Positions 28,459 through 36,850 of a stretch of 64,000 nt of DNA are shown here, one piece after another; positions within the stretch are counted from its first letter, which is position 1; each line of letters opens with the position of its first letter. A program made the position numbers and the translations under genes. The stretch spans positions 1 to 64,000 of the forward strand of contig JAEEPZ010000001.1 of the NCBI GenBank assembly GCA_016285055.1, given 5' to 3'. This DNA is from Prevotella sp. Its GTDB lineage: Bacteria > Bacteroidota > Bacteroidia > Bacteroidales > Bacteroidaceae. The notes beneath the pieces are model-generated. The model made no database searches. It saw only the letters and a list, made by a program, of their open reading frames with translations, and was not told where the DNA came from.

Positions 28459-29964
28459 TCATTTCGTTATCTCGGTGATGGCCTCGCCGGTGCAGGCATC
28501 AGGCTGCTGTATGTGCAGCAGCTGGCACACGGTGGGAGCGATGTCGGTGATGCTCACCTGACGTGACGTGGCTCCCTGTGGCACCTTCCAGCCGTAGAAC
28601 AGGCAGGGGATGTGAGCGTCGTATGGGTTCCACTCGCCATGTGTGGTGCCCGTGGGCGACGACCATGAGCCATACTCGTAGTAGCCGGGCTTGGGAAAGA
28701 AAATGATGTCGCCGGAGCGGCCGGGATAATAGCCCATCATGGCACGGTCGCGCAGCACGGGCGGCAGACTGCTGGTGGCCAAATCCTTATAGACAGCGGC
28801 AAACACAATGTCGGGCTCTTTCTCCAGTTCCCATAGGATGTGTTGCTCCATGTTGGAAGTGATAAGTCCCTTTTCGCGTATCTTTTCCCAATTAAGGAAG
28901 ATACGGTAGTCCATGATGTCGCCAATGTAGCCGCCATCCTCGCCAATGTCGTCGGCAATAGCCTTATAGACACGCTCCTTCATCTCGCCGCTGTTCCAAG
29001 GTCCGGCGGCAATCTTATGATCCTGCATGTACTGCCAGTTGTGGGCAGCGCCGTGGTCGGCAGTGAGGAAGACGAGATAGTTGTCTTTGCCCACCTGGTC
29101 ATCAATAGCTTTGAACAGTCGGGCCAGGTCGCGGTCGAGCTGCAGGTAGGCATCGTCGGTGTTGCGGCCTCGTGTGCCATACTTATGGCCGATGACGTCG
29201 GTCTGCGAATAACTCACGCAGAGCATATCGGTCTGGTCGCGCTTGCCCAGTCCCTCACCATGCAGGGCATGGATGGCCATGTCGGTGATGATGGTACCGC
29301 AATGTGGCGACAGGCCGATGTCCTCGCCCAGCTTCTTGAACTCCTTGTCCTTGACCAGGTTCTTGTTGTTGTCCGACGCCCACTTCGGCAGTTTGTCCAT
29401 GTAGTAGGTGGAGGTGACGAAGCATCGGTTCTTCAGGTCGAGCCAGTAGGCGGCGTTGGCGCTATGACCTGCTGGGAAGATGGCGGCGCGATCCTTGTAG
29501 CTGACACCGATGACCTTCGACTGGAAGTCGGTATGCAGGCGCAACTGGTCGCCAATGGTGGTGGCAAGCATGTTGCGGGGCGAGCGCTTGCCCTTGTCAC
29601 TGTCGCTGCCAACGGTCTCTACGCTGTTGTCGGCGCAGCAGTAGGTGTTTTTGCCGTCAATATAGAAGTTGTTGCCGCAGATGCCGTGGAAGGCGGGCGT
29701 GGTGCCCGTATAGACTGAGGCATGACCGATGGCCGTTATCGTCGGCACATAGTTGATAAGGCAGTTGTTGCACGAGAAGCCTTTATCAATAAGGCGTTTG
29801 AAACCGTCATTGGTGAACTTGTCGTAATAGCGTGAGAGGTAGTCCCACCGCATCTGGTCCACCACAATGCCCACCACGAGGCGGGGCTTTTCGCCAAAGC
29901 GCGACTGAGCTGCTGCTGCCAGCGAAAGGCAGCAAAGCATCACGATAATGAAGAATTTTTTCAT
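28459..29964 (-). CDS. PafA-like alkaline phosphatase family protein
   Basis: Secreted or periplasmic phosphomonoesterase or diesterase of 501 residues. Signal peptide ends LAAAAQ. Metal and nucleophile motifs: VVDQMRWDYL (Asp), NYVPTITAIGHASVYTGT (Thr nucleophile), YSQTDVIGHKYG and TADHGA. The layout matches the Bacteroidetes PafA group that frees phosphate from organic esters. The ATG at 29964 (MKKFFIIVMLC) is preferred to one 8 codons upstream because it starts directly at the signal peptide. Confidence 0.88.
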   Translation of the reverse strand: MKKFFIIVMLCCLSLAAAAQSRFGEKPRLVVGIVVDQMRWDYLSRYYDKFTNDGFKRLIDKGFSCNNCLINYVPTITAIGHASVYTGTTPAFHGICGNNFYIDGKNTYCCADNSVETVGSDSDKGKRSPRNMLATTIGDQLRLHTDFQSKVIGVSYKDRAAIFPAGHSANAAYWLDLKNRCFVTSTYYMDKLPKWASDNNKNLVKDKEFKKLGEDIGLSPHCGTIITDMAIHALHGEGLGKRDQTDMLCVSYSQTDVIGHKYGTRGRNTDDAYLQLDRDLARLFKAIDDQVGKDNYLVFLTADHGAAHNWQYMQDHKIAAGPWNSGEMKERVYKAIADDIGEDGGYIGDIMDYRIFLNWEKIREKGLITSNMEQHILWELEKEPDIVFAAVYKDLATSSLPPVLRDRAMMGYYPGRSGDIIFFPKPGYYEYGSWSSPTGTTHGEWNPYDAHIPCLFYGWKVPQGATSRQVSITDIAPTVCQLLHIQQPDACTGEAITEITK

Positions 29965-29985
29965 AGAGAAGGGTATAATTTGTTG

Positions 29986-29993
29986 CAAAATTA
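29986..29993 (-). promoter_or_regulatory. Putative -7 element of the phosphatase gene
   Basis: TAATTTTG on the minus strand, 21 nt upstream of the start. Confidence 0.5.
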
Positions 29994-30176
29994 CGATTTT
30001 CTTTGCAAACGGCCAAGGACTACGCCGAAAAATTCACATAGATTTTTTAACGAGGCGTTTGCACGCAATTTTCCACGCTGTGCAGTTGGCTGAAAAGGAT
30101 TGTCTTTTTTCAACGGCACAGGCCGCTTTTTTCATTCTTGCCGCCCTATCTTCATCTTTGGGGGCCACCCAAAATT

Positions 30177-30259
30177 GTCCGAAGGCTTCGGACGCTCCGT
30201 CCGAAGGCTTCGGACTCGTTGTCCGAAGGCTTCGGACTGTCTGTCCGGAGGCTTCGGAC
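30177..30259. repeat. Four palindromes at an exact 22-bp period
   Basis: GTCCGAAGGCTTCGGAC, a 17-nt near-perfect palindrome, occurs at 30177, 30199 and 30221, with a one-base variant (GTCCGGAGGCTTCGGAC) at 30243. The 5-nt spacers differ. Each copy can form its own hairpin or bind a dimeric protein. It lies in an 860-bp gap between divergent genes. Confidence 0.9.
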
Positions 30260-30765
30260 GATGACTCCGAAATGTAAAGAAAACATGATTATCCGCATGT
30301 AGCTGATGGATGCCTTTGCTATCATGTGCTGTCTCAATTATAATTAGACAAACACGTGCTGCCGCAAAAGTAACCTATTCCCCCCCTTGGAAGGGGGGGG
30401 CAGGGGGGGATGAAACTTTGCGCAGATGGATCCCCCTCTAACTCCCCCTTTGCAAGGGGGAGAATTGAGTTACCGCAAGCCTTTGCTTGTATTTGTCATG
30501 ATACATTCTTATGAGGAGTCGGTTTGCTTCTATACAGGCGTGCACACTATCGGGTAATTGCGGATAATCATTAAAGATAATTACGGACAGCTTTAAAATG
30601 GCAAAAACCGGTGAGGCTGCACACACATTCAGGCTGAAAAACAGAAAAAAGCACATCCCGTTAACCAAAAGACGGAAACGAGGGAGGACTAGGTTGTCTG
30701 CGGGCGAGCCACCGACGCTCCCACGCTGTTCAACCAAACTGCACGAACATTTTTTCACATTTTTC
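30260..30765. other. Gene-poor stretch with G/C-run inverted repeats
   Basis: It holds CCCCCCCTTGGAAGGGGGGG near 30380-30400 and a second C-run/G-run pair (CCCCCTCTAACTCCCCC with GGGGGAG) at 30431-30463. A 111-codon open frame on the minus strand (30438-30773) reads through the repeats, has no family resemblance and no promoter; I do not call it a gene. Confidence 0.5.
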
Positions 30766-30796
30766 TTGCTCAAAACAAAAAAAGTGTTTATCTTTG
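30766..30796 (+). promoter_or_regulatory. Promoter of the acyl-CoA synthetase gene
   Basis: TTG at 30766-30768, 20-bp spacer, TATCTTTG at 30789-30796; the start codon is 28 nt downstream. Confidence 0.65.
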
Positions 30797-30824
30797 CAAT
30801 TGTTTAGGAAAGAAGTGAAAGTGT

Positions 30825-32633
30825 ATGCAGCAAATTAATTCTCACTTGTCAAGACTGGTACACGACGTGGCCGCTCAGTTAGGCAATCGCGAAGCGCTTA
30901 TCTACAAGCCCTTCGGCTCAAAGGAGTGGAAGTCGTATTCATGGAACGAGTTCTCGCAGAAGGTCAAGCAGGTGTCCAACGCCCTGCTGAACATGGGTGT
31001 GGGTGTGCAGGAGAACATTGGCGTGTTCTCGCAGAACTCCGTGCAGTACCTCTTCACCGACTTCGGTGCCTGGGGCATCCGAGCCGTCACCATACCGTTC
31101 TATGCCACCAGCTCCGAACAGCAGATACAGTTCATGATCAACGATGCCCAGATCCGCTTCCTCTTCGTGGGCGAGCAGGCACAGTATGACAAGGCACGCC
31201 GCATCTTCCCCACCTGCAAGTCGCTGGAGCGCATCATCGTCTACGACCCCGCCGTCAGCATAGCCGAGGGCGACAAGACCGCCATGCACTTTGACAACTT
31301 CCTGCAGCTGGGCAAGGGACTGCCGCGACAGAGCGAGGTGGACAACCTGACACGCGAGGCCACGATGGACGACACGGCCAACATTCTCTACACCAGCGGC
31401 ACCACCGGCGACTCCAAGGGTGTGGTGCTGAGCTGCGGACAGTATCATGCAGCGATGGAGGCCAACCATAAATGCGTGCCTGTCACCAGCAATGACCGCG
31501 TGCTCAACTTCCTGCCGTTCACCCATATCTTCGAGAAGGGCTGGAAGGTGCTCTGCATCACCGTCGGTGCGCGCCTCATCGTCAACACCAACCCCTTGGA
31601 GGTGCAGCAGAGCATGCGCGAGACGCATCCCACCTGCATGAGCGCTGTGCCACGCTTCTGGGAGAAGGTCTATCACGGTGTGTTAGAGAAGATTGAGAAC
31701 AGCAGCGCCGTGAAGCGGAAACTGTTCAAGCACGCCCTTGAGGTGGGACGCCGCCACAACATCGAATACCTGTCGCACGGCAAGCGTCCGCCCGTCAATC
31801 TGCACATGGAATACGTGCTGCTGAACAATACGGTCTTCTCGCTGGTGCGCAAGGAGCTGGGCTTGGAGAACGCCAACTTCTTCCCCACAGCCGGAGCCAC
31901 CGTTGCCCCGCAGGTCGAGGAGTTTGTTCACAGCATCGGCATCAGCATGGATGTGGGCTACGGTCTCACCGAGTCACTGGCCACCGTCAGCTGCGATCAC
32001 TTGGACAAACCCTTCACCGTAGGCTCCGTAGGCCGTCCCATTGATGGCCTCGACGTGAAGATCAGCGACGAGGGCGAGATTCTCCTCAAAGGCCCGACCA
32101 TCACGAAAGGCTACTACAAGCGCGACGACCTGACGCGACAGGCCTTCACCGCCGACGGCTATTTCCGCACGGGCGACGCCGGCTATCTGCAAGACGGCGA
32201 GCTGTTTCTCAAGGAGCGCATCAAAGACCTCTTCAAGACCAGCAACGGCAAGTACATCGCCCCGCAGATGATTGAGTCGAAGCTCATCGTCGACAAGTAT
32301 ATCGATCAGGTGGCCATCATCGCCGACCAAAGGAAATATGTGTCGGCACTCATCGTGCCCGACTACCATCTCTTGGAGGAGTATGCCCGCTCGCATCAGA
32401 TTGTCTTCACCGACCTGCGCGACCTTTGCCAGAACGAAAAGATACACGAGATGCTGATGGAGCGCATCGACACGCTGCAGCAACAGCTGGCGCAGTATGA
32501 GCAGGTGAAGCGCTTCACCCTCCTACCCCACCCCTTCTCTTTGGAGCGCGGCGAACTGACCAACACGCTGAAGATCAAGAGGCGCGTGCTGAATGAGAAT
32601 TATCGCAAAGAGATAGAGCTGATGTACGCATGA
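30825..32633 (+). CDS. Long-chain fatty-acid--CoA ligase (AMP-binding)
   Basis: Activates fatty acids to acyl-CoA with ATP at the inner membrane. 602 residues with the AMP-binding P-loop YTSGTTGDSKGVVLS, the GYGLTES motif, the TGDAGYLQDGELFLKERIKDLFKTSNGKYI block and a C-terminal lid. It matches the FadD15-like group common in Bacteroidetes. The last four bases overlap the next start (ATGA), indicating translational coupling. Confidence 0.93.
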   Translation: MQQINSHLSRLVHDVAAQLGNREALIYKPFGSKEWKSYSWNEFSQKVKQVSNALLNMGVGVQENIGVFSQNSVQYLFTDFGAWGIRAVTIPFYATSSEQQIQFMINDAQIRFLFVGEQAQYDKARRIFPTCKSLERIIVYDPAVSIAEGDKTAMHFDNFLQLGKGLPRQSEVDNLTREATMDDTANILYTSGTTGDSKGVVLSCGQYHAAMEANHKCVPVTSNDRVLNFLPFTHIFEKGWKVLCITVGARLIVNTNPLEVQQSMRETHPTCMSAVPRFWEKVYHGVLEKIENSSAVKRKLFKHALEVGRRHNIEYLSHGKRPPVNLHMEYVLLNNTVFSLVRKELGLENANFFPTAGATVAPQVEEFVHSIGISMDVGYGLTESLATVSCDHLDKPFTVGSVGRPIDGLDVKISDEGEILLKGPTITKGYYKRDDLTRQAFTADGYFRTGDAGYLQDGELFLKERIKDLFKTSNGKYIAPQMIESKLIVDKYIDQVAIIADQRKYVSALIVPDYHLLEEYARSHQIVFTDLRDLCQNEKIHEMLMERIDTLQQQLAQYEQVKRFTLLPHPFSLERGELTNTLKIKRRVLNENYRKEIELMYA

Positions 32634-34012
32634 GATTAGTAACAGGGACGAGTGCGTTGCTGCATTTTCTGGTCGACGGGCTTTGTGTCTGTTGCTTTTA
32701 TCTCTTGCTTTCAGCCTACGGCGGCATGGTGCTGGTAGGCGCTTTTATATTATATAATGTGTTGGCTTTTCTGACACAGCCTTTAACGGGCATGATGGCC
32801 GACCGTCCCCGTCTGCTGCCGCTGCTATTGCCGCTGTCGGTGGTGCTCTTGGCTGTAGGCGTCGTGCTGGCCTCTCTTCTGCTGGCCAGCGCTCCTCCTG
32901 CCTCCCGCCTCTCGACCCTCACCACGTTCATCATCGCCCTTCCCTTGGGCTTAGGCAACTCGCTGTTCCACGTCTGGGGCGGCAAGACGGTGGCGGTAGC
33001 GACAGGCAACGACCCGCGCGCCCTGGGTGTCTTCGTCTCTACAGGAGCCTTCGGCCTCGCCGTAGGCATGGTGCTGCATGCCTGGTGGCTGCTCTATACT
33101 TTTTTGGCAATGATAGCCGTCACGGCTGCCGTAGGGCTTATGAGTCCTATGAGACCTATAAGTCCTATAAGACCTATAAGTCCTATAAGACCTATAAGTC
33201 CCATAAGGCCTATAAGACCTATAAGTCCTATAAGTCCCATAAGTCCCATAAGCCCCATAAGCCCCTGGCTGCTGTGGGGGAGCTTGCTCTTGCTCATGGG
33301 CTTTGTGCTGCTCCGCTCGTTCTTAGGCGAGACGTTCACGGCCGGTGTGGCGAAGGGCGGCGCGATGGCGCTGCTCATCGGCGGCGTGGCGATGGTGGGC
33401 AAGGCACTGGGCGGCTTTGTGGCACACGGCTTCGGACTGCTGACCGCCTTTGGCTTTGCCTTGGCGGGCACCATCGTCTGCCTGATGCTGAAGAGCGCCG
33501 TACCAGAGCTGTGGCTCATAGGACTCCTGTTCATCAACGGCACCATGGCGGTGACACTCTGCTGGGCCAACAAAGCCATGCCGGGACGCGAGGGACTGGC
33601 TTTCGGACTCTTGGCTGCTGCCCTCATGCCCGGCTATATGCTGGCGATGGCGGGCGCTGAGACGTCTTTCATCGTGCCACGCCTGCTCATGGCGCTCCTG
33701 CCCACTGTTGTCATCGAACTGGCTGTGCTATGGATGCTGCGCGAGCGCCGTGGCGACGTGCTCGCCTCATCGGTGGTGGTCAATATCCTCACCAACATTC
33801 CCCTGAACATCTTCATCATCTACGTCAGCGGCTCCTGGACCGCCATCATCATCGGCGAAGTGCTGGTGCTGTTGGTGGAGATGCTGTGGTACAGATACTT
33901 CGTGGGCGAATGGCGCCGTGCCTTCATCTACAGCTCACTGTGCAATGCCATCAGCTTCCTCATCGGCGTATTGGTGCAGCTTTTCATCATGCTCAAGAAT
34001 ATCATCCAATAA
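32630..34012 (+). CDS. MFS-like multi-spanning membrane protein with repeat insertion
   Basis: 460 residues, about 11-12 hydrophobic segments, overlapping the acyl-CoA synthetase stop by 4 bp. The first half (LTQPLTGMMADRPRLLPLLLP, GLGNSLFHVWGGKTVAVATG) looks like a major facilitator half. A 44-residue run of PIRPISP units (about 169-212) separates it from a second hydrophobic half. The last 100 residues (IPLNIFIIYVSGSWTAIIIGE onward) do not look MFS-like. I do not recognise the substrate; coupling to a fatty acid ligase hints at lipid handling. Confidence 0.72.
   Translation: MRLVTGTSALLHFLVDGLCVCCFYLLLSAYGGMVLVGAFILYNVLAFLTQPLTGMMADRPRLLPLLLPLSVVLLAVGVVLASLLLASAPPASRLSTLTTFIIALPLGLGNSLFHVWGGKTVAVATGNDPRALGVFVSTGAFGLAVGMVLHAWWLLYTFLAMIAVTAAVGLMSPMRPISPIRPISPIRPISPIRPIRPISPISPISPISPISPWLLWGSLLLLMGFVLLRSFLGETFTAGVAKGGAMALLIGGVAMVGKALGGFVAHGFGLLTAFGFALAGTIVCLMLKSAVPELWLIGLLFINGTMAVTLCWANKAMPGREGLAFGLLAAALMPGYMLAMAGAETSFIVPRLLMALLPTVVIELAVLWMLRERRGDVLASSVVVNILTNIPLNIFIIYVSGSWTAIIIGEVLVLLVEMLWYRYFVGEWRRAFIYSSLCNAISFLIGVLVQLFIMLKNIIQ
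33134..33265 (+). repeat. In-frame 9-bp repeat array inside the membrane protein
   Basis: Fourteen 9-nt units plus a partial one, such as AGTCCTATA and AGACCTATA, read in frame as SPI and RPI. The unit length keeps the frame. It falls between two hydrophobic halves, where a loop can absorb it. Confidence 0.92.
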
Positions 34013-34035
34013 ACCATTAAAATAAAGACACGATT

Positions 34036-34293
34036 ATGCTTAGACTATTAGCCGACGTCCTTCCCATTGATCCCGCTGAGTACGAGAGACGTATCAAGGT
34101 TCTCCGCGAAGTGGTTGTCGACACCGTCGATACCGTCGCAGGTGTAGGTCAGGAATTTACCAACAATGTACAAAGCGGCAGCGGCAACAGCCTCCCCTGG
34201 ATTCTGGGTGCCATAGCCGCCGCACTTATTGCGCTCGGGTTCTGCATCTTCATGGTGCGAGCCAACAGAGCTGCCACACCGGCCATCAGCTGA
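34036..34293 (+). CDS. Small single-pass membrane protein
   Basis: 85 residues: an amphipathic N-terminal half (EYERRIKVLREVVVDTVDTVAG), a Gly/Ser linker, one membrane segment (WILGAIAAALIALGFCIFMV) and a short basic tail. It begins 23 bp after the MFS-like gene on the same strand, so it is probably the third gene of that operon. No family recognised. The clean TM-plus-helix design and the coding-like composition argue that it is real. Confidence 0.65.
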   Translation: MLRLLADVLPIDPAEYERRIKVLREVVVDTVDTVAGVGQEFTNNVQSGSGNSLPWILGAIAAALIALGFCIFMVRANRAATPAIS

Positions 34294-34320
34294 CCGTGCT
34301 GGCCCGCCCCGATTTCCCCC

Positions 34321-36765
34321 TCACAGAGAGGAAGCGGGCTTGTAAGTAGTAGGTCTGCCTGCTTTTAACTTGAGAATCTTTTCCGTCCCGTCATACAACA
34401 GACGGACGGAACTGTTGCGTTTTGCTTTGACGGTGGCTTCTTTCAGGCGACCGTTTTGCCATTGCATGTCTACCTCATAGCCGCCACGGGCACACAAGCC
34501 CTTCACCTCGCCGTCGGCCCACTGTGAGGGCAGAGCGGGCAGCAGCTCGACAACAGCAGTGCCGTCATCACCGACCCTGCTCTGCAGCAGCATCTCGCAC
34601 ACACCCGCCGTTCCGCCGAAGTTGCCGTCAATCTGGAAAGGCGGATGCGCATCCATCAGGTTCGGATAAGTGCCGCCGCCAGGTCTGCGGCGGTCGGGGC
34701 CGCGATACTGGTCGGGGCTGACGTAGGTGAGCAGCTTCTGGTAGATGTGGAAGGCCTGCTCAGCGTTGTGCAGACGTGCCCACAGGTTGATGCGCCAGCC
34801 AGTGCTCCAGCCCGTTGTCTTGTCGCCTTTCTGTTCCAGAGTCTTTGCGCAGGCAGCAAGGAGGGGATGCGGCGATGCCGCATCATACAGCAAGCTCAAA
34901 TGGTGACCGGGGAAGAGACCGATGAGGTGGCTCTGGTGGCGATGGTGCGGGTCGTAGTCGCGCCAGTCGTGATACCACTCATTCAGGTCGCCCTCGCTGC
35001 CGATGGTGTAGGGATGCAGCCTGTTGAGGGCAATTTGCAGAGGCAGGCAGTCATCGACCAAGCCGGTGCTGGTTTTCTTGCTGGTCGAGTGCTGCTCCAA
35101 GATGTGGTGTGCAGCAATCGTGTTAGTAAACAACTCGCGGACGATGGCCAGGTCGGCCGTGCCGCCGTAGCACGTCATACCGTGATAGCCCTTGTCGGTG
35201 ACGTATTCGTTCTCGGGCGAGGTGCTGGGGGCTGTTATCAGTTCCTGCGGGTTGTTGGGGTTCTCTACAAGCCAGTCAAGGCAGAAGTCGGCCGCCCCTT
35301 TCATCAGCGGGTAGGCCACAGTACGCAGGTAGTCGATGTCTTGCGTAAAGAGATACTTCTCCCACAGCGACTCCACAAGCCAGGCGCCGCCCATCGGCCA
35401 GTTGGCCCATTCCGGTTTCTCGTTCTTCTCACCCACGGGGTTGGCCATTGCCCAGATGTCGCTGTTGTGACCGGCCTGCCAGCCGCGGTGGATGCCGTAG
35501 TAGTTCTCGGCGGTGTAGCGCCCGTTCTCGGCCAGCGCCTTGACGAAGCCGTCTAAGGGCATCGCCATCTCGGCCAGGTTGCAGTTGAAGGCGGGCCAGT
35601 AGTTCTCCTCCAAGTTGATGTTGATGGTGTAGTTGCCGCGCCACGGTGCCCACTGATGCGGATTCCACAGACCCTGCAGATTAGCAGGCACGGCGGGAGT
35701 GCGCGAGCTGCCGATGAGCAGGTAACGGCCGTACTGGAAGTAGAGCGTCTCCAAGTAGCGGTCGGCCTCGGTGTGCCCCGTGTTGTAGGCCTTGACAAGG
35801 GAGTCGGTGGGGAGACCGTCACAGTGAGACGGCATAGCTGACAGGCTGAGGGAAGTACGGGTGAAGAACTGACGGTAGTCGGCGATGTGGCGTGCGCGTA
35901 CCTGCTCATAGGTGACGTTCTGTGTGTGCCAGGCGCGGTTGGCGGCCAGTTCGATGTAAGGCTTGCCCTCTCTCACGGGATGGCGGTCGAAGCCATTGAA
36001 ACTGGTGGCGTTGACGATATAGACGGTGGCCACGCTGACATCCTGCAGGCGCAGCGTCGAATCGGCACTGACCACCTGGCCGTCCTTGTGGTCCACACGC
36101 ACAATGGTGCAGAAATGGATGGTGCTCTGCTCATCGCCGTCGGCATGGCCTGTCATCGTCAGCTGTCCGCGGGTTGCCTTTGTCTTGTGCGGCAGGATGG
36201 AGTTCAGCTTCAGCTCGAGGTTGAGCTGCTTCGGCTTCGATGCCGTCAGGCGGATGGCGATGAGGCTGTCGGGAGCCGAGGCTAAGTATTCGCGGCAGTA
36301 GCTCACATCACCTATCTTATAATACGTGCGCGCGAGGGCGGAGTCGAGGCTCAGCTCGCGGCGGTAGCCGGTGGGTTGCCACTCATTTGTAACAGTCGGG
36401 ACGATGCGCAGTGTGCCGAGGGGCTGATAGTAGCAGGAGTTGTGGCCCTGCACGTGCAGCTGGAGGGAGTCGGCCAGGCGGTAGTCCTCGTAGAAGAGGG
36501 CCTTGCGGATGCTGGAAATCCAGCGCGAGGCGCCAGCGTCCTCCTGTCGGTCAATGGGCTGGCCCGTCCACAGCGTGATGTCGTTCAGCTGCACGATGTC
36601 ATGGGCAGGGTCACTGTAGACAAGGGCGCCGAGACGCCCGTTGCCGATGGGCAGGGACTCCTCGAAATAGGTGGCGGGCTTGTCAAACCAAAGCCTCATC
36701 GGAGGCTGCGCAGCCTGCGTGCCGATGGTCGTCAGGCAGGAGAAAAGAAGTAAAAGTCGTTTCAT
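34321..36765 (-). CDS. Glycoside hydrolase family 95 (alpha-L-fucosidase type)
   Basis: Secreted or periplasmic inverting enzyme, 814 residues, for 1,2-linked fucose or related L-galactose residues. Signal peptide ends GTQAAQ. GH95 hallmarks: [25 protein letters not shown] at the N-terminus, [24 protein letters not shown] (the catalytic Asn pair), [10 protein letters not shown] (acid Glu) and [14 protein letters not shown] (Asp). All key residues are present. It is divergent from the GH78 fusion. Confidence 0.93.
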   Translation of the reverse strand: MKRLLLLFSCLTTIGTQAAQPPMRLWFDKPATYFEESLPIGNGRLGALVYSDPAHDIVQLNDITLWTGQPIDRQEDAGASRWISSIRKALFYEDYRLADSLQLHVQGHNSCYYQPLGTLRIVPTVTNEWQPTGYRRELSLDSALARTYYKIGDVSYCREYLASAPDSLIAIRLTASKPKQLNLELKLNSILPHKTKATRGQLTMTGHADGDEQSTIHFCTIVRVDHKDGQVVSADSTLRLQDVSVATVYIVNATSFNGFDRHPVREGKPYIELAANRAWHTQNVTYEQVRARHIADYRQFFTRTSLSLSAMPSHCDGLPTDSLVKAYNTGHTEADRYLETLYFQYGRYLLIGSSRTPAVPANLQGLWNPHQWAPWRGNYTININLEENYWPAFNCNLAEMAMPLDGFVKALAENGRYTAENYYGIHRGWQAGHNSDIWAMANPVGEKNEKPEWANWPMGGAWLVESLWEKYLFTQDIDYLRTVAYPLMKGAADFCLDWLVENPNNPQELITAPSTSPENEYVTDKGYHGMTCYGGTADLAIVRELFTNTIAAHHILEQHSTSKKTSTGLVDDCLPLQIALNRLHPYTIGSEGDLNEWYHDWRDYDPHHRHQSHLIGLFPGHHLSLLYDAASPHPLLAACAKTLEQKGDKTTGWSTGWRINLWARLHNAEQAFHIYQKLLTYVSPDQYRGPDRRRPGGGTYPNLMDAHPPFQIDGNFGGTAGVCEMLLQSRVGDDGTAVVELLPALPSQWADGEVKGLCARGGYEVDMQWQNGRLKEATVKAKRNSSVRLLYDGTEKILKLKAGRPTTYKPASSL

Positions 36766-36769
36766 GCCA

Positions 36770-36777
36770 CAAAGTTA
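36770..36777 (-). promoter_or_regulatory. Putative -7 element almost touching the GH95 start
   Basis: TAACTTTG on the minus strand ends 4 nt before the GH95 ATG (36765). If used, the mRNA would be leaderless or nearly so. Confidence 0.4.
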
Positions 36778-36820
36778 CTCTTTTTTTTCATCTATCAGCA
36801 ATAAAATGAAAAAAACTTCG

Positions 36821-36828
36821 TAAATTTG
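36821..36828 (+). promoter_or_regulatory. Putative -7 element of the GH78 fusion gene
   Basis: TAAATTTG, 22 nt upstream of the start codon; no clear -33 box. Confidence 0.5.
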
Positions 36829-36850
36829 CAAACGAAAATCTACTAAAACG

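Noticed and set aside
30177..30259. CRISPR array at the 22-bp palindromes
   Set aside because: Repeats of 17 bp with 5-nt spacers are far too short for CRISPR.
30438..30773. 111-codon open frame on the minus strand in the 30-kb gap
   Set aside because: It reads through G/C-run repeats, has no domain, signal or promoter, and its end is determined by the repeat.
34645..35556. 303-codon open frame opposite GH95
   Set aside because: GH95 catalytic motifs on the other strand are complete; the shadow has none.
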